Shown here: positions 1 to 7,425 of the stretch, one piece after another | Layout: every line of letters begins with the position of its first letter | Numbering within the stretch: position 1 is the first letter of the stretch | Assembly: GCA_017420535.1 (NCBI GenBank) | Contig: JAFOIV010000089.1 | Location: 1-50,713 of the forward strand | From: Eubacterium sp. | GTDB lineage: Bacteria > Bacillota > Clostridia > Lachnospirales > Lachnospiraceae | Direction: 5' to 3' | Length of the DNA stretch: 50,713 bases | Made by a program: the position numbers and the translations under genes | Notes under the pieces: model-generated | Seen by the model: only the letters and a program-made list of their open reading frames with translations | Told to the model about the DNA's origin: nothing | Databases searched by the model: none

Positions 1-125
1 AGCATTTTTCAAAAAACCTTTCCTAACAATTCTTAGATATCTCAAGTGTGTTACATATCTTTCATATCTTAAATATCTAAAGCGCCTTACATATTTTCAC
101 ATTTTTTCATATATGGATTAATTTT

Positions 126-153
126 AACATAAAACGAGCCATGAGGACAGCCT
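126..153. repeat. Fragment of the palindromic repeat (half element)
   Basis: The stretch TAACATAAAACGAGCC resembles the left arm of the palindromic repeats found at 156-208 and 1446-1502 (TAACATAAAAATGAGCC). It lies directly beside the complete copy at 156-208 and has no matching right arm. It is probably the remnant of an element truncated by a deletion or by insertion of its neighbour. Confidence 0.4.
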
Positions 154-155
154 GA

Positions 156-208
156 TTAACATAAAAATGGACCATAGTCCCGGGGGCAGTGGTCCATTTT
201 TATGTTAA
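156..208. repeat. Palindromic repeat copy 1, terminator-like
   Basis: A near-perfect 53-bp inverted repeat. The arms read TTAACATAAAAATGGACCA and its complement around a GC-rich centre (CCCGGGGG). It starts 7 bases past the stop codon of the nuclease gene. An A-run precedes the GC stem and a T-run follows it on both strands, so it can act as a bidirectional intrinsic terminator. Its centre is inverted relative to copies 2-4. Confidence 0.85.
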
Positions 209-215
209 CTAGATT

Positions 216-1082
216 TTATTCCTGCCGGCTTTCGCCTGTGCTGTAGTCAATGCTTATCCCCGGCTGCACGTTATATATAAAAACGTGGTAACACACACCT
301 GCCCCATTATCTTCAACAGAATAAGCTTCCATTTCAACGCCTCTTGAAAGCAGTTCATCACCTTTAAAATATGGCGTTACCCGGTAAAGAACATGAGAAT
401 CATTTTCTTCCAGATATTTCATCACCTTTTCCTCAAATGGCAGCATGCCATTTACATTAAAATGCCTCGTCCCCGTTATTAGATTACGCTCATTGGCATT
501 CTGCCCCGACAGCCCATAGGCCACAAGATGGCACCTGTTGTAGAGATATGGCGGATTTGATTCAACTACCCCCGGATATTTAGCCTGCTTCCAACCGCTA
601 GGCTTGATCTGACCAATCGGTCCTCTCTTTTCTTTCGGTATCATGCTTTTGTCCAGCAAAACATATGCCCCTCTGCATCTCCCCAGACTGTCTTGCTCAT
701 AATATTCCTCGCCCGTTTTTTCCTCTAAATCCCGCTTTGAAAATTCCGGAATATTATTATTAAGCTCCACATAAATGTTACCGTTATATTCAGGTATCAT
801 TTCCGGATGTTTTTCTACCAAACTGCCTGAAAATGAATCTTCCCTATTTTCATCCTTCAATAATTCAATTGAATCTCCTGCATCTTTCACATTTTCATCC
901 TGCAGGAGGATAGTATCTTTGGCTCTTTCTTTTTCATTTTCTTTGTAATATTCCTTCGCTAAAGCAAAAGAAAGTAGCATAAGTATTAACGTTATGCTAC
1001 TTCTATGTATCACTTTTATTCTTTTGTATTTACGTTTATCTCTATTGTTGCCCATAACGTCCCGCCTGCTTTTATTTTGCAT
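216..1082 (-). CDS. Secreted or membrane-anchored DNA/RNA non-specific endonuclease
   Basis: This 288-residue protein has a basic N-terminus followed by one hydrophobic segment (about residues 28-42), so it is exported or anchored outside the cell. The C-terminal half (about 100-280) matches the EndA/Spd-type nuclease family (EndoNS_2, beta-beta-alpha metal fold). The catalytic motif is N-R-C-H at 182-185, where H185 would be the general base. The family form is usually (D/N)RGH. N200 in ERNLITGT fits the metal ligand. The likely role is degradation of extracellular nucleic acid. The first ATG overlaps the end of the preceding small membrane protein gene by 11 bases. A second ATG at 1055 has a better ribosome site (AGGCGGG) and may be the true start. 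The two overlapping genes are probably cotranscribed, and palindromic repeat copy 1 follows as terminator. Confidence 0.8.
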   Translation of the reverse strand: MQNKSRRDVMGNNRDKRKYKRIKVIHRSSITLILMLLSFALAKEYYKENEKERAKDTILLQDENVKDAGDSIELLKDENREDSFSGSLVEKHPEMIPEYNGNIYVELNNNIPEFSKRDLEEKTGEEYYEQDSLGRCRGAYVLLDKSMIPKEKRGPIGQIKPSGWKQAKYPGVVESNPPYLYNRCHLVAYGLSGQNANERNLITGTRHFNVNGMLPFEEKVMKYLEENDSHVLYRVTPYFKGDELLSRGVEMEAYSVEDNGAGVCYHVFIYNVQPGISIDYSTGESRQE

Positions 1083-1296
1083 TCGCTACATAAAGAAGCT
1101 TTTTTGAATTCTTTATTTTTTTTGTCTTTTCCATTTTATCAGCAGAAATTGTTGCTAAAAGAATAACTATATTTGCAGTTAAAGCTCCTGTAAAATCTGC
1201 TCCGCTGTATAATGCCTTTGCCTGAATAGATTCTAACACAAATCCAACAAGAATAGCTACAAGTGTGATTGTTAAAATTTTGATTGATTTTTTCAT
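1072..1296 (-). CDS. Small two-helix membrane protein, unknown
   Basis: A 74-residue protein with two predicted membrane segments (about 6-22 and 35-50) and a lysine-rich tail, so both ends probably lie on the same side of the membrane. The start has a clear ribosome site (AAGGAG, 8 bases upstream). The 3' end overlaps the nuclease gene start by 11 bases, indicating translational coupling. I do not recognise the family. The coupling to an exported nuclease suggests a related role, such as export, anchoring or protection, but nothing in the sequence proves this. Confidence 0.6.
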   Translation of the reverse strand: MKKSIKILTITLVAILVGFVLESIQAKALYSGADFTGALTANIVILLATISADKMEKTKKIKNSKKLLYVANAK

Positions 1297-1445
1297 GATC
1301 GTTATCTCCTTTATAATAAATGTATTTTTGTTTCATTTGTTTGTTTCACCTTACATGTACATAATATAAAATCCTAAGAATTAAATCGTCATTTTAACAT
1401 TACGCAATCTTACATTTCTGTAATCATAAATTATAATTTGCACAT

Positions 1446-1502
1446 AGTTAACATAAAAATGAGCCACAGCCCCCGGGACTATGGCTCATTTTTATGTTAA
1501 CT
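1446..1502. repeat. Palindromic repeat copy 2, terminator-like
   Basis: A 57-bp near-perfect palindrome that begins 9 bases beyond the stop codon of the MerR-family gene. The stem carries ATGAGCCA and TGGCTCAT where copies 1 and 4 carry ATGGACCA and TGGTCCAT. Both arms changed together, so base pairing is kept. The centre CAGCCCCCGGGACTATGG is shared with copies 3 and 4. Confidence 0.85.
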
Positions 1503-1511
1503 TAGTATGAG

Positions 1512-2243
1512 TTATCTCGCGCAATAAATACTGATTGCTTTTGAGGCAAATACACCTGTGCCCTCGCCACCAGCTTTATCGATATTATCTCTCATTTCAC
1601 CCTCTGCAGCATAGGCTTTGCCAAGCCCTGAAAGGATCTCATTTGTACAGTTATACATATTCTTAGAAATGAAATCCTGAAGCTTTTTAACCTGTTTTTG
1701 AGGAATATCATCAGAAGGATCCATTTCCTTCATGCCTCCAAACTCAGTGAAGATAAGCATAAGGTCCTTCATCAATTTCTTATTATCCGCGTCAGTCCTA
1801 GCCTTGCTCTTTTCTTCATATTCTTTATAAGCATCTGTTGTTCCCCAGGTTTCCTTTGCTTTCTTTGCATATTCATCTATCTTATTTTTATCAAATGCTG
1901 TAAAATCCATAACTTTATTAACTCCTATCTCTTTTATTCCACGAGCCAGATTAAGAAGATTGTCGATGTGTTCTCTCTTTAGTGTCAGAAGTTCTATCTG
2001 CTGTTCCACCGCCTTTTTCTTATCGAAAGAAGGACTATCAATGATCTTTTTTATATCCTTTAAAGGAAATTCCAATTCTTTGAAAAGAAGTATCATTTGT
2101 AATCTTTCAATGGCTGCATCGTCATACAGTCTGTAGTCTGCGTCAGTATATCCTGCAGGTTTTAATAAGCCTATACTGTCGTAATACTGGAGGGTGCGTA
2201 TACTCACTCCCGAAAGCTTACTTACTTCATTTATCTTCATCAT
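1512..2243 (-). CDS. MerR-family regulator with TipA-type effector domain
   Basis: A 243-residue regulator. Residues 1-70 form the MerR winged helix-turn-helix (SKLSGVSIRTLQYYDSIGLL, then the RLYDDAAI wing). A dimerisation coiled coil follows at about 75-115. Residues 120-243 resemble the TipAS/Mta drug-binding domain, including the C-terminal stretch MRDNIDKAGGEGTGVFASKAI. Such proteins activate multidrug or self-inducing promoters when bound to antibiotics or peptides. A matching promoter with a 19-bp spacer lies 119 bases upstream at 2362-2392, so autoregulation is likely. No efflux pump gene is adjacent. The ribosome site is AGGAGG before the ATG pair; the second ATG (2240) is also possible. 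Confidence 0.88.
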   Translation of the reverse strand: MMKINEVSKLSGVSIRTLQYYDSIGLLKPAGYTDADYRLYDDAAIERLQMILLFKELEFPLKDIKKIIDSPSFDKKKAVEQQIELLTLKREHIDNLLNLARGIKEIGVNKVMDFTAFDKNKIDEYAKKAKETWGTTDAYKEYEEKSKARTDADNKKLMKDLMLIFTEFGGMKEMDPSDDIPQKQVKKLQDFISKNMYNCTNEILSGLGKAYAAEGEMRDNIDKAGGEGTGVFASKAISIYCAR

Positions 2244-2288
2244 ATCCGTTTCCTCCTTGAGAAAATCACATTAGCCACGCCATTTTAG

Positions 2289-2341
2289 TTTACATAAAAG
2301 TGGACCAATGCCCCCGGGACTATGGTCCACTTTTATGTAAA
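2289..2341. repeat. Palindromic repeat copy 3, in the merR leader
   Basis: A 53-bp palindrome with arms TTTACATAAAAGTGGACCA and the exact complement. Compared with copies 1 and 4 the A-T pair next to GGACC has become G-C on both sides, and the outer GTTAAC became TTTAC/GTAAA, again in compensated form. It lies between the predicted merR promoter (2362-2392) and the merR start at 2243, so it would be transcribed in the merR leader. Confidence 0.85.
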
Positions 2342-2361
2342 GCTTTGCCTCGTGTAACTTT

Positions 2362-2392
2362 AATATAAACTATTACGTAACGTAGGAGTCAA
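2362..2392 (-). promoter_or_regulatory. MerR-type promoter with 19-bp spacer and operator dyad
   Basis: On the minus strand, TTGACT is followed by exactly 19 bases and then TATATT. The overlong spacer is the hallmark of promoters activated by MerR-family proteins. Inside it, at 2374-2384, is the perfect dyad TACGTTACGTA, close to the spacer centre. The promoter points at the MerR/TipA-type gene. Confidence 0.7.
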
Positions 2393-2458
2393 CAATTTTT
2401 TTCACTCAAATTTACAGCTCAAATTTACAATTTTTTTTTTCAAATTTACAATTATTTT

Positions 2459-3661
2459 TTACTCAAATTTACTATAATCAAACTCAGTTATTTTAGGAGC
2501 ATATTCATTTGCTTCGTTATATTCGCTGCAAATATATAATCTCTTTTCTTCCCTGTTCCACTTTATTTTACTATAGTAACCCCATAGTGCTGCACAACTG
2601 TCATCCTCATCATCAAATTCATTATCCAGATAAAATCTACCATAACTTGCTTTAAAATCCGCCGCCCAACAATCTATTGTATCTTCATCCTCTCCACCAT
2701 TATTAGCATTCAGCTTCTGGGATTTTGTTTGCATAAAATGAGCCAGATCTGTCTGCCCCAGTCCCCAGGTAGTATCGATATGATAATACTTTCCCTTTAT
2801 CCTGACTATGGACCAGCAATGCCCATTATTAGTAACAGTTCCCGCATCAACACCCGCCTGGGTCAGAAGATAGACGTATGTCTGTGCAAATTCTCCGCAA
2901 ATTCCGCTCTTATTTTTTAATACATGCATCACCCCGCCCCATTCAGAATAATCTTCGTAATAGTAAAAGTTGTCCTGAAAATAAATATACAAAGCTAATG
3001 CCTTTTCAAAATCGGAATAATCATCCTCGAGAACCTCATTTAAAATCTTCTCAGTTTCATTTTTTTGTACCTCGATTTTTTCTTTCAATTCTTCCGTTGA
3101 GATTTTATAAGTAAAACGTACCGTACCACCTTCTACTTCCTTATCCCATGGCATATCCAGCCACTCACCCACAGCAGGCAGATTATCGGGTATAAGAACA
3201 TAATAAATGTAGCTAAATACCTCTTTATCAGGACATTCAAATTCTGTGCGTCCTTCCAGCAAAGCATCGATAAAACCATTCCAGTATTTTTCAATATCTT
3301 CAATACCGCATTCCTTTTCAAGATTATTCATAGCTCTCAAATTAAATGTATAATGGCTTTCTTTCGTTTTTGCCTGTTTTATAGATGTATAGTTAGCAAA
3401 ATATTCCTTAAGGCTCTCCTCAGTCTCATGATTTATAGCTTCATTTTTTGAAGTACCTTCACCATTAATATTACTTGCATCAATTCCCGTTGCCGCATCT
3501 TTTGTGGCGTCATTTTCACTGGTCACATTACTGCTTGTCTCTTCAGTCTGACTGGCTACAGTACTCTGCTCATTATTTCCCTTATTACCCGCTTTACATC
3601 CAACTAATGTTGACATCACAATACCTGTACATAGTATTGCCGCCAAAAGTTTTTTCCTCAT
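2459..3661 (-). CDS. Lipoprotein with transglutaminase-like domain
   Basis: A 400-residue protein with a lipoprotein signal peptide ending in the lipobox LVGC (Cys22), then a Ser/Thr/Asn-rich linker to about residue 75. A transglutaminase-like (papain-fold) domain occupies about 210-310. It has the catalytic triad in order: Cys in KSGICGEFA, His in NNGHCWSIV and Asp in YYHIDTTWG. It would sit on the outer face of the membrane. Bacterial members are thought to act as peptidases, cross-linkers or amidases of cell-surface proteins; the substrate is unknown here. The last 90 residues are acidic and aromatic and resemble no domain I know. It has its own ribosome site (AGGGAG) and lies between two palindromic repeats, so it is probably monocistronic. 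Confidence 0.8.
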   Translation of the reverse strand: MRKKLLAAILCTGIVMSTLVGCKAGNKGNNEQSTVASQTEETSSNVTSENDATKDAATGIDASNINGEGTSKNEAINHETEESLKEYFANYTSIKQAKTKESHYTFNLRAMNNLEKECGIEDIEKYWNGFIDALLEGRTEFECPDKEVFSYIYYVLIPDNLPAVGEWLDMPWDKEVEGGTVRFTYKISTEELKEKIEVQKNETEKILNEVLEDDYSDFEKALALYIYFQDNFYYYEDYSEWGGVMHVLKNKSGICGEFAQTYVYLLTQAGVDAGTVTNNGHCWSIVRIKGKYYHIDTTWGLGQTDLAHFMQTKSQKLNANNGGEDEDTIDCWAADFKASYGRFYLDNEFDDEDDSCAALWGYYSKIKWNREEKRLYICSEYNEANEYAPKITEFDYSKFE

Positions 3662-3770
3662 AAGTATCTCCCTTATTTTTATGATATTCGATTCTATCTT
3701 ATTTTTTCATTTTATTTATTAATTCTTTCTTAAAAAAATCTGTAAATAATCTATATTTTACCACTCATAA

Positions 3771-3827
3771 AGTTGACATAAAAATGGACCACAGCCCCCG
3801 GGACTGTGGTCCATTTTTATGTTAACT
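3771..3827. repeat. Palindromic repeat copy 4, terminator-like
   Basis: A 57-bp near-perfect palindrome that begins 9 bases after the stop codon of the M23 peptidase gene. The core stem ATGGACCACAG pairs with CTGTGGTCCAT, flanked by A- and T-runs. It can terminate the peptidase transcript and any transcript from the other strand. Confidence 0.85.
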
Positions 3828-3835
3828 TATTATAT

Positions 3836-5077
3836 TTATGGCTGTATATATAATTCCGGATTTACAGGCTCCCCATTTACCCAAACCTCAAAATGAAGGT
3901 GCGGTCCGGTTCCTATTCCTGACTCTCCAACATACCCTATAACCTGCCCTGCTGAAACATTATCACCTTTAGAAACTGCATAACCTGACATATGCTGATA
4001 CAATGTGCATAACCCATTTCCATGATCGACAATTATATAATAACCTCTTGCATCATTATAGGCTGTTTTAGACACAAAGCCATCACCTGCAGCAACAATT
4101 TCTACACCATAATCTCCAGATATGTCTATACCATTATGATATGTGGATGCCTCTGGACAGCCTTCAACATATCTCTGTCCAAATGGCGAATCTACCTGAT
4201 GCCATGAAGGACAAGGCCAGCAACATATTGTTCCGTCTCCTTTTATTTCAGGTATATATGTATCATCTCCACTTTCAGCAGCTTTAGTTCTGGCTTCTAC
4301 CACTTCCTGCCTCTTTTTTTCTACTTCAGCCTGTAACGCAGCAATCTCACTTGTCTTTGCCTCAATATCTGCATCAAGATCATAAATAAGATCATTAGTT
4401 TCTGATATCTGACTCTCATATTCCTTAAGCTTTTCCTTTTTTTCATCCTGAAGGCCCTTAAGTTCTTCCTGTTCAGCTTCATTTTCAGCCTTAATATCTT
4501 TAATATCTTTCAGTTTTTTCTGCATTTCTTCTTCACCAGTTGCAATTTCCTGTTTTATTGCCATTAACTTATTAAGTTGCTCCTGATCAAAAATGGATAC
4601 CTGTTCAACGTATTCTGACTGATTAACAAAACCGTCAAAATTCTCTATTTCAATAAGAGCCTGTATATAATCAATATCTCCATTTTCATAAGCATACTGC
4701 ATACGCTTTTTCATAGATTCATACTGGTTTTTCTCCATGATATATGCATTCTGAAGTTTCATTTCAGTAACAGCAAGCTGAGCCTGTATCTCATTTTTCT
4801 TATCATTTAATCCTTGAATCTTTGTTCTGCACGCTCCAATCTGATCATCCAGCTCCTCTATATCAGAAGTCGTATCTTCAGCATTTTTATTAAGGCCTTC
4901 TAACTTTTCTTCAGCCTCTTTCTTTTTTTCTTCTGCCTGCTCTTTCTCTTTTTTTGCATCATCAATATCATCCGCCTTAACAATTGAAAGATCATTTTTA
5001 TAAGTCATTCCCACCGGTAATACTAGTGATGCAGCGAGTATCAGACTTATTGTTTTTAACCTTCTTTTCCTACACAT
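3836..5077 (-). CDS. Secreted M23 peptidoglycan endopeptidase with coiled-coil domain
   Basis: The start is set at the ATG at 5077 because GGAGG lies just upstream; an in-frame ATG at 5101 lacks a ribosome site. The 413-residue product has a signal peptide (basic CRKRRLK, then SLILAASLVLP). A long heptad-rich coiled coil covers about 35-260, as in EnvC/CwlO-type proteins. A C-terminal LytM/M23 zinc peptidase domain covers about 290-413. Zinc ligands are visible as H-x3-D in YHNGIDISG and in the final motif GPHLHFEVW. The family cleaves peptide cross-bridges of peptidoglycan during growth and division, and the coiled coil usually binds an FtsEX-type activator or self-inhibits. A strong sigma-A promoter with an overlapping WalR-like box lies upstream, fitting control by the cell-wall two-component system. 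Palindromic repeat copy 4 ends the gene. Confidence 0.9.
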   Translation of the reverse strand: MCRKRRLKTISLILAASLVLPVGMTYKNDLSIVKADDIDDAKKEKEQAEEKKKEAEEKLEGLNKNAEDTTSDIEELDDQIGACRTKIQGLNDKKNEIQAQLAVTEMKLQNAYIMEKNQYESMKKRMQYAYENGDIDYIQALIEIENFDGFVNQSEYVEQVSIFDQEQLNKLMAIKQEIATGEEEMQKKLKDIKDIKAENEAEQEELKGLQDEKKEKLKEYESQISETNDLIYDLDADIEAKTSEIAALQAEVEKKRQEVVEARTKAAESGDDTYIPEIKGDGTICCWPCPSWHQVDSPFGQRYVEGCPEASTYHNGIDISGDYGVEIVAAGDGFVSKTAYNDARGYYIIVDHGNGLCTLYQHMSGYAVSKGDNVSAGQVIGYVGESGIGTGPHLHFEVWVNGEPVNPELYIQP

Positions 5078-5125
5078 TTTTAGCCTCCAACCTTTTATCA
5101 TTTTTGTAATATTTAATACTTTTTC

Positions 5126-5152
5126 GTAACATTTCTTAACAATTACGTAACA
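5126..5152 (-). promoter_or_regulatory. WalR (YycF)-like binding box
   Basis: On the minus strand the sequence is TGTTAC, 5 bases, TGTTAA, 4 bases, TGTTAC. This fits the published WalR consensus TGTWAH-N5-TGTWAH, with a third half-site added. It starts directly after the -10 box of the M23 peptidase promoter and covers the predicted start of transcription. Peptidoglycan hydrolase genes are the classic WalRK targets. A position over the start site suggests repression, but this is inference. Confidence 0.5.
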
Positions 5153-5181
5153 ATTATATACTATATTTCACATTATGTAAA
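5153..5181 (-). promoter_or_regulatory. Sigma-A promoter of the M23 peptidase gene
   Basis: On the minus strand TTTACA is followed by 17 bases and TATAAT. It would give a leader of about 70 bases ahead of the ATG at 5077. Confidence 0.75.
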
Positions 5182-5184
5182 TAC

Positions 5185-5222
5185 CCAAAAAAGGCACCTG
5201 CTACTAAGCAGATGCCCTTTCT
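5185..5222 (-). terminator. Intrinsic terminator after the multipass membrane protein gene
   Basis: The arms GGCACCTGC and GCAGATGCC flank the loop TACTAA. On the minus strand the stem ends in a run of T (AAAAAA on the plus strand). It lies about 50 bases past the stop of the gene at 5273-6388. Confidence 0.7.
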
Positions 5223-5272
5223 GAGTTCGCCTTGCGGCGCTCGTTTCTATATTATTCTATTATTGCTCTTAA

Positions 5273-6388
5273 TTATTCTATTACTGCGCGATCTAATGCT
5301 TCTGTATGATCCTTTGTTCCAACGAATACTTCGTTTGAATATGGATTCTTACCGATTCTTATAGCATTTCTGATTATCACTGCTATGCAAAGAACATTTA
5401 TTGCAAGAGCAAGCATTGCTACAAAGCCCTGCATTGAAGGGTCTGCTGTGATTCCCATCTCTGCTATAGCCTGATTTGCAGCGATTGTTTTACCCTGACC
5501 TGCATTGTAGATTGAAATGGCCTTGTCATAAAGTGCCATAGTTGAAATGCCAGCTTCTGTTGCTCCCTTGTAAACGCGAGGAAGTACAGCTGCAAACCTT
5601 CCGCTGAGCTGGAAAAGTGGAACTACCTGAGCCCACATGCACCAGATTGCCAGTGTGTTGGCACGGTTCTGGATCCATGCTCCCTTGTTCCAAAGTGCAT
5701 TTGCAAAAGTTGGAGCAAGAAGAAGTGCCACACCACAATACCATGTGTGTGTTGGAAGGTTGAGATATGTATACTCAAAATTCCATACGTCATAAGCTAA
5801 AATGAACCAGATTGTCATATCAGGCCAGAGCATATCTGACTGATTCTTATCCTTTGATGTATAAAGGTGAACGCAACCTGTCATACAGAAAATGTTGATC
5901 ATTCCGGCAATGGCATTTACTACATTCCACCATCCACCGTAAATAAATACGCCTTCATTTGAACACCACCAGGCACCTGAGAAGTCACCTGTAATCTTAT
6001 AAGCTGCAAGAGCTGATTCCATATCAGATACATTTGCGATCATGATATTTGCAGCAACGATAAACCATGGCCACCATTTGAACCATTTTTCTTTACCGAT
6101 GCCCCATTTATACTTGATCATCATGAAACCTACACAACCGATGTCAGCTGCATAAAGCTTGAAGTAATGGAACCATCCATCCATATAAGCTACTGTTGGA
6201 TTTGATGCACCTCCGAACATGTTGAAGTGTGCAAGAATAAAATAGATTGTAAGAATTGCCGGGATGATGACAAAGATTATCATTCCGCCTACCTTGGTAC
6301 GACGACCAAGCTCATTCATTACAATAAGACCAGCAAATACAAGGCACCAGCCAAGAATCTGCCAAAGATTAGTAATTTGGAAAAACAT
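5273..6388 (-). CDS. Tryptophan-rich multipass membrane protein (DUF5692-like)
   Basis: A 371-residue protein that is mostly hydrophobic, with about nine or ten predicted membrane segments. It is unusually rich in Trp, Tyr and Met (for example KWGIGKEKWFKWWPWFIV). From memory it resembles the uncharacterised family DUF5692 of anaerobic Firmicutes; I could not verify this. No transporter or enzyme motif is visible and no function is known. It is a single-gene unit with its own promoter (6452-6480), a 5' stem-loop, the ribosome site AGGAGG and a terminator. The well-formed signals and smooth codon choice suggest strong expression. Confidence 0.7.
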   Translation of the reverse strand: MFFQITNLWQILGWCLVFAGLIVMNELGRRTKVGGMIIFVIIPAILTIYFILAHFNMFGGASNPTVAYMDGWFHYFKLYAADIGCVGFMMIKYKWGIGKEKWFKWWPWFIVAANIMIANVSDMESALAAYKITGDFSGAWWCSNEGVFIYGGWWNVVNAIAGMINIFCMTGCVHLYTSKDKNQSDMLWPDMTIWFILAYDVWNFEYTYLNLPTHTWYCGVALLLAPTFANALWNKGAWIQNRANTLAIWCMWAQVVPLFQLSGRFAAVLPRVYKGATEAGISTMALYDKAISIYNAGQGKTIAANQAIAEMGITADPSMQGFVAMLALAINVLCIAVIIRNAIRIGKNPYSNEVFVGTKDHTEALDRAVIE

Positions 6389-6412
6389 TTACCCGCCTCC
6401 TTATTTTTTCAT

Positions 6413-6444
6413 GGAAAGTGAGGGAAACGAACCTCTCACCTTCC
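6413..6444 (-). other. 5' stem-loop of the membrane protein transcript
   Basis: On the minus strand GGAAGGTGAG pairs fully with CTCACTTTCC (one G-U pair). A bulged A, two more G-C pairs and a short loop follow. The predicted start of transcription from the promoter at 6452-6480 is near 6445, so the hairpin sits at the extreme 5' end of the mRNA. No T-run follows, so it is not a terminator. It may protect the mRNA from 5'-end decay or regulate translation. Confidence 0.5.
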
Positions 6445-6451
6445 AGTTTTT

Positions 6452-6480
6452 ATTATAAAAAATATGGCGGATAATAACAA
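6452..6480 (-). promoter_or_regulatory. Sigma-A promoter of the multipass membrane protein gene
   Basis: TTGTTA, 17 bases and TATAAT on the minus strand, about 64 bases ahead of the ATG at 6388. Confidence 0.65.
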
Positions 6481-6542
6481 TATTCTATTCTACAAAAATA
6501 AGCTAAAAAACAGTTAAAAACCACCAAAACAAAATGGACTTT

Positions 6543-7412
6543 TTATTTAGCAAGTATTTCCTTTAATTCATCAATTTCAAATGTATATGAAGTATTGCAG
6601 AAATCGCAGTTAAGTGATACCGGCTTTCCTTCTTCCACCATGCTCTCTATTTCTTTCTTGCCAATACTTATAAGTGCCTTTTTAACTCTTTCCCTTGAGC
6701 AGTTGCATTTATACCGGGTTGGTATCTTATCCTCAATCCTCATGTCATCCCCAAGGATTTCCTTCATCATTTCCTCAACAGTCTTTCCTTCCTTGAAGAA
6801 ATCAGTAACTGACTTAACCTTACCAAGTCTTTCTTCCAAAAGATTAACTGTCTCATTTGATGCAAATGGAAGCAACTGGATTATAAATCCCCCTGCATGC
6901 TCAACGGTGTTTTCCTTTGTCATTAAAACTCCAAGTCCCACAGATGTTGGAATCTGCTCGCTGACTGCGAAATAATATGTAAGGTCTTCAGCTATCTCGC
7001 CTGATACCAGCTGGGTCTGACCTACATATGGATCCTTAAGTCCGATGTCCTTTATCACTGAAAGAGAGCCGCGTCCCACAGCGCCGCCTACATTCAGGTG
7101 CTTTGCCTCATTTGCCGGCAGAGTTACTATCGGATTGTAAATGATTCCTTTCACGTTTGCATGAGCGTCTGCAGTTACTGTAAGTCCCTTTGCCGGACCA
7201 TCACCTTTTATCTGAATTGTGATAAGGTCTGTGTCATTTTTACACATAGCTCCCATCATTGCTCCAGCTGTAAGAAGTCTTCCAAGGGCTGCTGTACATA
7301 TTGGGCTTGTGCCATGTATATTTCTTGATTCTTCGCATAAATTTTTTGTATATGCCGCAAAGAATCTTACCTCATCATTAAATGCTAATCCTCTTAAAAT
7401 ATGGTCTTCCAT
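6543..7412 (-). CDS. hslO: Hsp33 redox-regulated chaperone
   Basis: A 289-residue protein of normal Hsp33 length. The N-terminal folded domain includes ICTAALGRLLTAGAMMGAM and the GDGPAKGLTV stretch. The C-terminal zinc switch has four cysteines, as CNC near residue 236 and CDFC near 270, spaced as in the family. Oxidation of these cysteines releases zinc and activates the holdase in the cytoplasm. It follows the methyltransferase gene after a 104-base gap that holds a 15-bp tandem repeat. The ribosome site AGAGG stands 6 bases before the ATG. I see no clear terminator within 100 bases downstream. Confidence 0.95.
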   Translation of the reverse strand: MEDHILRGLAFNDEVRFFAAYTKNLCEESRNIHGTSPICTAALGRLLTAGAMMGAMCKNDTDLITIQIKGDGPAKGLTVTADAHANVKGIIYNPIVTLPANEAKHLNVGGAVGRGSLSVIKDIGLKDPYVGQTQLVSGEIAEDLTYYFAVSEQIPTSVGLGVLMTKENTVEHAGGFIIQLLPFASNETVNLLEERLGKVKSVTDFFKEGKTVEEMMKEILGDDMRIEDKIPTRYKCNCSRERVKKALISIGKKEIESMVEEGKPVSLNCDFCNTSYTFEIDELKEILAK

Positions 7413-7425
7413 TTTTTACCTCTTC

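Noticed and set aside
1-125. Hidden gene or RNA at the window start
   Set aside because: A/T-rich sequence with stops in all frames and no stable hairpin before the repeat fragment at 126.
156-208. Inverted repeats as insertion-sequence ends
   Set aside because: Each copy is a single palindrome with no reading frame between arms and no transposase nearby; kept as a repeat family and terminator-like hairpin instead.
216-1296. Nuclease plus small membrane protein as a toxin-immunity pair
   Set aside because: The nuclease has an export signal but no toxin-delivery domain, and the small protein does not resemble nuclease inhibitors. Coupling alone is not enough.
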